DNA from: JBBRHH01 sp038222915
GTDB lineage: Bacteria > Planctomycetota > Phycisphaerae > Tepidisphaerales > Tepidisphaeraceae
Assembly (NCBI GenBank): GCA_038222915.1
Contig: JBBRHH010000403.1
Coordinates: forward strand, 1 to 5,856
Reading direction: 5' to 3'
Length of the DNA: 5,856 nucleotides
Position numbers and translations under genes: made by a program. This document shows, in pieces, positions 1 to 4,869 of this stretch (position 1 is the stretch's first letter; each line of letters begins with the position of its first letter). The notes beneath the pieces were generated by a model that ran no database searches, was not told the origin of the DNA, and saw nothing but the letters and a program-made list of their open reading frames with translations.

Positions 1-1029
1 GCCGCGGATGCGGCTTTCGGCGATGGCGCCGTCTTCGGGAAGTTCCTTGTCTATATGGTGTCAGACCTTTAGCTTGTCGTGGTGCTCATCGTGGGTGTTG
101 ATGGTGTAGGGGCGGGTGGGGTTGGTCGAGGAGGGGATGACGTTGGGTTCGCCGCAGACGCGGATGATATCGGGGGCGTGGCCGCCACCGGCGCCTTCGG
201 AGTGGTAGGTGTGAATGGTGCGGCCTTTGAAGGCGGCGATGGAGGCTTCGACGAAGCCGGATTCGTTGAGGGTGTCGGTGTGAATCGTCACCTGGACGTC
301 GAACTGGTCGGCGACGGAGAGACAGCAATCAATGGCGGCGGGGGTGGTGCCCCAGTCTTCGTGAAGCTTGAGGCCGATCGCGCCGGCGTTGATCTGATCG
401 GCGAGGCCTTCGGGCATGGCGGTGTTGCCTTTCCCGGTGAAGCCGAAGTTGAGCGGGAGCGCGTCGGTGGCTTCGAGCATGGCTCGCATGTAGAAGGAGC
501 CCGGGGTGCAGGTGGTGGCGCAGGTGCCGGTGGCGGGTCCGGTGCCACCGCCGATCATGGTGGTGAGGCCGGCGGCGATGGCTTCGTGGGCCTGCTGGGG
601 GCAGATGAAGTGGATGTGGGTGTCGATGCCGCCGGCGGTGAGTATGAGGCCTTCGCCAGCGATGACTTCGGTGGTGACGCCGACGATCATGTTGGGGGAG
701 ACGTTGGCCATGACGTCGGGATTGCCGGCCTTGCCAATGCCGGTGATGAGGCCTTTCTTGATGCCGATGTCGGCTTTGTAGATGCCGGTGTAATCGACGA
801 CGAGGGCGTTGGTGATGACGCAGTCGAGGGCATCGGCGTCGGATACGCCGGCGGCCTGGCCCATGCCTTCGCGGAGGACTTTTCCGCCGCCGAATTTGCA
901 TTCGTCACCGTAGACGGCGAAGTCGTTTTCGACTTCGAGGATGAGGGAGGTGTCGGCGAGGCGGAGTTTGTCGCCGGTGGTTGGGCCGAAGATGTCTGCG
1001 TAGGTTTGGCGGGAGATGGGGTATGGCAT
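1..1029 (-). CDS. ureC: Urease alpha (catalytic) subunit UreC, partial, with in-frame TGA at the flap cysteine codon
   Basis: UreC is the nickel-containing subunit that hydrolyses urea to ammonia and carbamate in the cytoplasm. Seen: an N-terminus typical of the family (ISRQTYADIFGPTTGDKLRLADT), Ni ligands His138 and His140 (GIDTHIH), the lysine to be carbamylated Lys221 and His223 (GLKLHEDWG), His250 (VTIHTDTLNE) and His276 (HTYHSEGAGGGHAPD). All are offset by +4 from K. aerogenes (134, 136, 217, 219, 246, 272), so there is no indel. The frame reads TGA at codon 323, the place of flap Cys319, then continues 20 codons as urease to the window edge, starting with the catalytic His (324). Stopping at TGA gives 322 aa against a usual ~570 aa and loses that His and the last Ni ligand Asp, so it should be inactive. 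The rest lies off the left edge. The ATG is 19 nt after the vapC stop, with only a weak upstream GGAA (1037..1040), suggesting translational coupling. Family identity is certain; whether this is a selenoprotein or a broken gene is open. Confidence 0.95.
18..31 (-). promoter_or_regulatory. Hairpin downstream of the ureC TGA, weak candidate bacterial SECIS
   Basis: On the minus-strand RNA a 5-bp stem CGGCG/CGCCG encloses the loop CCAU, 29 nt after the UGA. If the closing G-C pair opens, the loop becomes GCCAUC, with G first and starting 34 nt after the UGA. As I recall the bacterial SECIS consensus (apical loop about 16-37 nt downstream, 3-14 nt long, G in the first two positions), this fits only near the distance limit. 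A second stem GCCGC/GCGGC with loop AUCC follows at 1..14. GC-rich coding sequence produces such hairpins by chance, so support is weak. Confidence 0.25.
61..63 (-). other. In-frame TGA at codon 323 of ureC: candidate selenocysteine codon
   Basis: The minus strand reads AAG GTC TGA CAC CAT here: Lys-Val-(TGA)-His-His, against the family motif Met-Val-Cys-His-His. The TGA replaces the near-invariant flap cysteine, and homology continues in the same frame (HHID, PED, AESRIR). TGA is a normal terminator elsewhere in the window: it ends urtC, ureAB, vapB and vapC at sensible lengths, so general reassignment is unlikely. The other nine Cys codons in this gene are eight TGC and one TGT, each one base from TGA, so a point mutation or base-calling error is also possible. 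Inference: Sec insertion, if the genome carries SelA/SelB/SelD and tRNA-Sec. Confidence 0.6.
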
Positions 1030-1048
1030 GAGAGGATTCCGTTCAATG

Positions 1049-1468
1049 TCAGGTGGTAGGACCGGTCGCCACTTCCCAGTCTTCGATCGTTAATTTCGGC
1101 ACTCGCGAAAATTCCGCAGTGTTATTTGTGACGATGGTCACGCCATTGGCGATCGCAATTGCGGCGATCATCAAGTCGTTTGGCCCGATTGGCGTTCCAG
1201 CCGCGCTGAGGGCGGCGCGAATATTTCCGTAGACGTCCGCTGCAGCGTCGTCGAACGCCAGAGAACTGAACCGCGAAAGAAATCGATCCTGCTGTTGTCG
1301 GGACTTAACCGGATTCTGGCTTCGCGCTGAGCCGAAGAAGAGTTCGGCCTTAACGACGGCGCAAACCACGAGATCGGTCGGGCCGACTTGATCGATCCGC
1401 CGCTTCAAGTTCGGCGCTCTGCCATTCAGGTAGCGAATGCAGGCATTCGTGTCGAGGAGCCATCTCAT
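1049..1468 (-). CDS. vapC: VapC-type PIN-domain ribonuclease toxin
   Basis: A 139-aa PIN-domain protein, the usual VapC length. PIN toxins are Mg/Mn-dependent RNases that cut tRNA or rRNA and are held inactive by a cognate antitoxin. Seen: the N-terminal strand with LLDTN and Asp6, Glu42 in the VVKAELFFG motif, Asp98 in IGPNDLMIAAIA, and the C-terminal VTNNTAEFSRVP with Asn116 and Glu119. The acidic catalytic set is therefore present and the toxin looks intact. Its ATG overlaps the antitoxin stop by 4 nt (ATGA), typical of coupled antitoxin-toxin operons. The toxin gene stops 19 nt before ureC, in the same direction, so read-through transcription into ureC is likely. The target RNA cannot be read from sequence. 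The symbol is by family, not orthology. Confidence 0.9.
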   Translation of the reverse strand: MRWLLDTNACIRYLNGRAPNLKRRIDQVGPTDLVVCAVVKAELFFGSARSQNPVKSRQQQDRFLSRFSSLAFDDAAADVYGNIRAALSAAGTPIGPNDLMIAAIAIANGVTIVTNNTAEFSRVPKLTIEDWEVATGPTT

Positions 1469-1707
1469 TCCAACTCATCCCGCTCTTCGTACTGGCCCTG
1501 ATCATGGCGTTCCAGCCCTAGACCGGCACACGAACCATATGTTTCTTCGACGAATCTATGCCATTCTTCCCGGCTCGGTACGGACGACGCGACGCGATGT
1601 ACGGTGATAATCACTTCCGTGCCGGCGTCCATTGCGTCAGGAGGAACGCTGATCGAAAGCTGGCCGTCGTTGCCAACGCGGGAATGGAATTGGATGGTGT
1701 CAGTCAT
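1465..1707 (-). CDS. VapB-like antitoxin of the PIN toxin
   Basis: An 80-aa acidic protein directly upstream of the PIN toxin and overlapping it by 4 nt. Residues 4-38 have a short beta-rich pattern (TIQFHSRVGNDGQLSISVPP, then EVIITVHRV) resembling AbrB/VapB-like antitoxin N-termini, which bind operator DNA and would autoregulate. Residues 46-57 (REEWHRFVEETY) and the acidic tail QGQYEERDELE resemble the C-terminal part of small antitoxins that wrap the PIN partner. This family resemblance is from memory. Start: ATG at 1705..1707 with a weak GGG (1714..1716) six nt upstream. A TATAAT-like box lies in the 40-nt leader, so the pair may have its own promoter. The role is inferred mainly from pairing with VapC. 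Confidence 0.8.
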   Translation of the reverse strand: MTDTIQFHSRVGNDGQLSISVPPDAMDAGTEVIITVHRVASSVPSREEWHRFVEETYGSCAGLGLERHDQGQYEERDELE

Positions 1708-1736
1708 AGATTACCCAAAGCGAAGAATGCGTCACG

Positions 1737-1742
1737 ATTATA
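1737..1742 (-). promoter_or_regulatory. Possible -10 box (TATAAT) of the toxin-antitoxin pair
   Basis: The minus strand reads TATAAT in the 40-nt gap between ureAB and the antitoxin gene. It would put transcription start roughly 22-25 nt before the antitoxin ATG. No good -35 hexamer lies 17 nt upstream (TCCACG there; a TTGCTT is 22 nt away), so the match rests on the -10 alone. The sequence around it is AT-richer than the surrounding genes. Confidence 0.4.
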
Positions 1743-1747
1743 GTCTG

Positions 1748-2515
1748 TCATTGCTTCTCCGTGGAAGCAAATTTGCCAATTCCAACTCGTTCCATCGCCT
1801 TTTCTTTTCCAGCGGAGTTCACTGGCCCGTCGGCGAGGTTGTTGCCGCCTCGGATTACTTTGTTGCCGGCGATTTCCACAAGGGTGACGGATTTGGTGTC
1901 GCCGGGTTCGAAGCGGACTGCGGTGCCGGCCGGGATGTCGAGGCGTTTTCCGTAGGCGGCGGCTCGGTCGAATTTCAGGGCGGCGTTTGTTTCTATGAAG
2001 TGGTAGTGGCTGCCGACCTGTATGGGACGGTCGCCGAGATTTGTTACTTCAAGCTTTACTGAATCGCGGCCTTCGTTCAGGGTGATTTGGCCTGCGGCGA
2101 CTGTGTATGCGCCGGGGACGTTGGACTCAGATTCGCTCGTCGCGGCGAATTGGGAGAGGTTGGGGATGGGGAGGAAGGAGCCGTGGAGGGCGAGGTTTAG
2201 ATTTCCGTCATTGGCGGCGATGGGGTGATGGATGGTTACGAGCTTAGTGCCATCGGGGAAGGTGCCTTCGACCTGAACTTCGGCGACGAGATCGGGGACA
2301 CCGGGCATGACCTGACGGCGGCCGAGCAGTTGGCGGCCGAGGTCCATGAGCTCTGAGACGCCGCGGCCGTCGCGAATGAATTCGAGGACCTGGGTGGCGA
2401 TGAGGGCGACGGCTTCGGGATAATTGAGACGGCGGCCGCGCGCGAGGCGCTTTTGGGCGAGGAAGCCGGCGTTGTGGAGCATCAGTTTGTCTATGTCACG
2501 GGGCGAAAGATGCAT
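1748..2515 (-). CDS. ureAB: Fused urease gamma-beta subunit UreAB
   Basis: A 255-aa single chain carrying both small structural subunits of urease, which with UreC form the (alpha-beta-gamma) trimer. Residues 1-100 are the gamma part (LSPRDIDKLMLHNAGFLAQ, RLNYPEAVALI, LLGRRQVMPGVPDL, ending TKLVTIHHPI). Residues ~101-133 are a linker. Residues 134-220 are the beta part (PGAYTVAAGQITLNEGR, VTNLGDRPIQVGSHYHFIETN, LDIPAGTAVRFEPGDTKSVTLVEIAG). A ~35-residue tail (221-255, with KEKAMERVG) follows the core. Such fusions are known in Helicobacter UreA and some other bacteria. The ATG is preceded by a strong GGAGA, 10 nt after ureD. The TGA stop is real: frame continuation gives 15 codons without urease similarity. 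Normally ureC would follow directly; here a toxin-antitoxin pair intervenes. Confidence 0.95.
   Translation of the reverse strand: MHLSPRDIDKLMLHNAGFLAQKRLARGRRLNYPEAVALIATQVLEFIRDGRGVSELMDLGRQLLGRRQVMPGVPDLVAEVQVEGTFPDGTKLVTIHHPIAANDGNLNLALHGSFLPIPNLSQFAATSESESNVPGAYTVAAGQITLNEGRDSVKLEVTNLGDRPIQVGSHYHFIETNAALKFDRAAAYGKRLDIPAGTAVRFEPGDTKSVTLVEIAGNKVIRGGNNLADGPVNSAGKEKAMERVGIGKFASTEKQ
1751..1770 (-). repeat. Perfect 7-bp inverted repeat at the 3' end of ureAB
   Basis: The minus strand reads TTGCTTC, six bases, then GAAGCAA, ending just before the ureAB stop codon. It lies immediately upstream of the TATAAT-like box of the toxin-antitoxin pair. It could be an antitoxin operator, an mRNA hairpin at the ureAB/vapB junction, or chance. 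No T-run follows on the minus strand, so it is not a typical intrinsic terminator for the operon. Confidence 0.45.
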
Positions 2516-2520
2516 GTGAT

Positions 2521-2525
2521 TCTCC
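2521..2525 (-). promoter_or_regulatory. Strong ribosome binding site of ureAB
   Basis: GGAGA immediately follows the ureD TAA stop. GGAG ends six nt before the ureAB ATG and fixes that start. It is the clearest Shine-Dalgarno in the urease half of the window, in contrast with the weak sites before ureC and urtE. Confidence 0.8.
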
Positions 2526-3386
2526 TTACCATTTTCTCGACCATGGGTCCTGGCCGACGAGGTCGTTTAGAAACCCTAGTTTCTGCCGGATGCAATCGGC
2601 GACGATTGCCGTGCTTTTCCCGGCCAGACGCATGATTGCGCCTTGTTCGATCGGGCTTACGGCACAGAGCAAATCTCCGGCCCGTTCGACGGGCTGTCGG
2701 CCGATTGTTTCTGTCAGCGAGGTTGCGGCCGACGTTAGTTTTGGGCCGACCAGAAGTACCGCGGCGACACAATCGTAATCGCCGAGGCGATGCGGTGCGT
2801 CGAGCGGGCCGTCTTTTGAATCCAGGAGCAGGGCGTCGGCGACGCGTAATTTGTTGTTGATAAAGATGGCATTGCGGGTTTGATATTTTGAGAATGCCCA
2901 GCGCTCGTCGCGGGCGCGGCGGCCGCTTGTAAACCAGTCGAGGATGGCGATGCTGCCGCCCGTGGCGAGGTTGAAACGTTGATTCTGTTCGTAGACGGCT
3001 TGGGTGAAACAGGTCACGGGATCGGGGAGGAGGGTGAGCAGTGCGCCTTCGTCGATCGTGGCGGTTAATGATTGACGGCAGGGGCGACCTTGGGGGCTCG
3101 CGTAGACTTTTGTGGAGGCCTGGGTGCTGAGGAGGCAGGAGGCGTTGGCGTTTAGGTGCAGAGTGAGATTGATGGTATCGCCCGCGACGAGGCCGCCGCC
3201 ATAGGTGCTGGTGTAGGCCCAGGCGCAGCCGTTGTTCATTTGGGGGAGCAGGAGTTTGAGTGGGCTGTTGGCACGGATTCGGGTGGGGACGGTGTGCGAT
3301 CCGATGCGCGTGAACTCGAGGATGCCGCGGCCTGACGCGTGGCATGTTTGAGGCTCGGTCACGGGAGGCATCGTACACCATGGCAC
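2526..3386 (-). CDS. ureD: Urease accessory protein UreD
   Basis: UreD (UreH in Helicobacter) is a cytoplasmic scaffold that binds apo-urease and recruits UreF/UreG for nickel delivery. The 286-aa product has the family pattern: TYGGGLVAGD (61-70), LSTQASTKVY (86-95), LLPDPVTCF (119-127), DWFTSGRRARDERW (150-163) and the C-terminal RLAGKSTAIVADCIRQKL (253-270). Length is normal. The longest start is GTG at 3384..3386, one base after the urtE stop. An in-frame ATG at 3369..3371 would drop five residues. Neither has a strong ribosome binding site, so the start is uncertain. The position between urtE and ureAB couples transport, maturation and structural genes in one transcript. Overlapping Arg/Pro-rich readings in other frames are shadows. 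Confidence 0.93.
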   Translation of the reverse strand: MPWCTMPPVTEPQTCHASGRGILEFTRIGSHTVPTRIRANSPLKLLLPQMNNGCAWAYTSTYGGGLVAGDTINLTLHLNANASCLLSTQASTKVYASPQGRPCRQSLTATIDEGALLTLLPDPVTCFTQAVYEQNQRFNLATGGSIAILDWFTSGRRARDERWAFSKYQTRNAIFINNKLRVADALLLDSKDGPLDAPHRLGDYDCVAAVLLVGPKLTSAATSLTETIGRQPVERAGDLLCAVSPIEQGAIMRLAGKSTAIVADCIRQKLGFLNDLVGQDPWSRKW

Positions 3387-3387
3387 G

Positions 3388-4083
3388 TTAAACGCTCAGG
3401 TGCCGGCTGACGATATCGTGATTGAGCTCGGTGGTGCGGCCTTCGGCGACTACGCGGCCGCGATTCATGATGTAGAACATGTTGCCGAATTCGCGGACGA
3501 AATCGAGGTATTGTTCGACGAGCACGATAGTCATGCCCATTTCAGTGACGAGCTTGCGGAGGACTTCGCCAATCTGCTGGATGATGTTGGGCTGAATTCC
3601 TTCGGTGGGTTCGTCGAGGAGAAGGACTTTGGGATCGCCGACGAGGGCGCGGGCGATGGCGAGCTGTTGTTGCTGGCCGCCGGAGAGGTCGCCGCCCATG
3701 CGTTTGCTCATGCTGGTGAGGATCGGGAACATGTCGTAGACGTAGGGTGGGATTACTTTGCCGCGGTCGGGGCGGGCTTCGAGGCCGACGCGGAGATTTT
3801 CTTCGACGGTGAGGCGGGGGAAGATCTGGCGCCCCTGGGCGACGTGGGCGATGCCAGCGCGGGCGCGCTGATTTGGGGGGAGGTGGCTGATGGATGTGCC
3901 GCCCAACGTGATGTTGCCGCGCGTGGACTTCAGGGAGCCCATGATATTGCGCATGAGCGTGGTTTTGCCGACCCCGTTGCGGCCCATGACGCAGGTGATC
4001 TGGGACGGCAGCATGGTCATTGAGACATTGTTGAGCGTCTGGACGGCACCGTAGGAGAATGAGAGGTTTTCGGTTGCGAGCAT
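3388..4083 (-). CDS. urtE: Urea ABC transporter ATP-binding protein UrtE
   Basis: A 231-aa ATPase of the LivF branch, one of two nucleotide-binding subunits powering high-affinity urea import at the inner face of the membrane. Seen: Walker A GRNGVGKTT (34-42), Q-loop Gln83 (HVAQGRQIFP), signature LSGGQ (133-137), Walker B LLLDEP (154-159) followed by TEGIQP, which is typical of UrtE, and the switch position as VEQ (Gln191), usual for the LivF/UrtE branch rather than His. All catalytic motifs are intact and the length is normal. It starts 6 nt after urtD without a clear Shine-Dalgarno, so translation is probably coupled. One base separates its stop from the longest ureD start. Assignment to urea rather than amino acids rests on the urease genes next door and the UrtE-like TEGIQP motif. 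Confidence 0.94.
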   Translation of the reverse strand: MLATENLSFSYGAVQTLNNVSMTMLPSQITCVMGRNGVGKTTLMRNIMGSLKSTRGNITLGGTSISHLPPNQRARAGIAHVAQGRQIFPRLTVEENLRVGLEARPDRGKVIPPYVYDMFPILTSMSKRMGGDLSGGQQQQLAIARALVGDPKVLLLDEPTEGIQPNIIQQIGEVLRKLVTEMGMTIVLVEQYLDFVREFGNMFYIMNRGRVVAEGRTTELNHDIVSRHLSV

Positions 4084-4089
4084 GTGGTT

Positions 4090-4869
4090 TTATCTGCCTA
4101 GGTATGCTTCGATGACTTCGGGATTGGCCTGTACGACATCCATCGGCCCGTCGGCCAGCACCTGGCCTTCGCAGAGAACTGTGACACGGGAGTTTAGTCG
4201 GCGGACGAAGTCCATGTCGTGTTCGATGCAGATGATGGTGTGGCGGCCTTTGAGTTCCAGGAGCAGTTCGGCCGTCAGTTCAGTTTCCTTGTCGGTCAGA
4301 CCGGCGGCGGGCTCGTCGATCAGGAGCAGCTTTGGATCGGCGATGATGAGCATGCTGATCTCGAGCCACTGGCGTTGGCCGTGGCTGAGGAATTTGGCGG
4401 GGGTGTTGAGGTTTTCGGCGAGGTGGACGCGATCCATCAGGGCGAGGATGCGATCCTTTTCCTCTGGGGCTTCCTTGCCGATGAAGTTTTTCCAGACGAC
4501 GCGGCGGCCGGGGAGGGCGAGCTCCATGTTTTCGTAGACGCTCAGGCTTTCGAAGATGGTTGGGGTCTGGAATTTTCGGCCGACACCCAGGCGGGCAATT
4601 TTCACTTCGGTGGAGCGGGTGATTTCCTCGCCGCCGAAATAGATGTTGCCGCTGGTAACGCGGGTTTTGCCGCTGATAACGTCGCAGAGAGTTGTTTTGC
4701 CTGCGCCGTTGGGCCCGATGACGACACGTAATTCCTGCGGGCTGACGCCAAACTCGTTGACGTTAAGGGCCTTGAAGCCGTCGAAGTTGACGACGACGTC
4801 CTTCATGTAGACGAGGCTGTTTTCGCGCGTCTGCCGGAGCGAGGCGTCGGGTTCCATGACTGTGCTCAT
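4090..4869 (-). CDS. urtD: Urea ABC transporter ATP-binding protein UrtD
   Basis: A 259-aa ATPase of the LivG branch that pairs with UrtE. Seen: Walker A GPNGAGKTT (52-60), Q-loop Gln101 (GRKFQTPTIFESLSVYENMEL, a UrtD hallmark), the modified signature LSHGQRQWLEI (161-171) characteristic of UrtD, Walker B LLLIDEP (181-187) with AAGLTDKE, and switch His217 (IEHDMDFV). A ~20-residue N-terminal extension precedes the ATPase fold. The ATG overlaps the urtC stop (ATGA) and has a good upstream AGGGAG. All motifs are intact, so an active transporter is expected if the remaining genes are present. Confidence 0.95.
   Translation of the reverse strand: MSTVMEPDASLRQTRENSLVYMKDVVVNFDGFKALNVNEFGVSPQELRVVIGPNGAGKTTLCDVISGKTRVTSGNIYFGGEEITRSTEVKIARLGVGRKFQTPTIFESLSVYENMELALPGRRVVWKNFIGKEAPEEKDRILALMDRVHLAENLNTPAKFLSHGQRQWLEISMLIIADPKLLLIDEPAAGLTDKETELTAELLLELKGRHTIICIEHDMDFVRRLNSRVTVLCEGQVLADGPMDVVQANPEVIEAYLGR

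Noticed and set aside
61..63. TGA reassigned genome-wide (to Trp, Gly or Cys)
   Set aside because: TGA ends urtC, ureAB, vapB and vapC at normal lengths, two of them in ATGA overlaps with the next gene, and Trp is TGG in ureC (HEDWG). TGA is therefore a stop codon in this genome.
61..63. The leaky UGA-C context as support for readthrough
   Set aside because: The TGA is followed by C, but so are the apparently genuine stops of ureAB and vapC, so the context does not discriminate.
1..63. A frameshift explaining the ureC stop
   Set aside because: Urease similarity continues in the same frame after the TGA (HHID, PED, AESRIR), and upstream residue spacing shows no indel.
79..1059. Long plus-strand reading frame opposite ureC (326 codons)
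   Set aside because: It is a Gly/Val/Asp-rich low-complexity mirror of GC-rich ureC codons, with no recognisable domain.
1044..1752. Direct repeats flanking the toxin-antitoxin pair as an insertion scar
   Set aside because: The only shared string I found at both ends is TGACA, which includes the stop codons. It is too short to be meaningful.
2491..3381. Alternative minus-strand frame over ureD (296 codons)
   Set aside because: Its Arg/Pro-rich composition and lack of motifs mark it as a shadow. The overlapping UreD frame has clear family motifs.
3388..4083. Loss of the switch histidine in UrtE (Gln191)
   Set aside because: VEQ at this position is usual in the LivF/UrtE branch and is not a defect.
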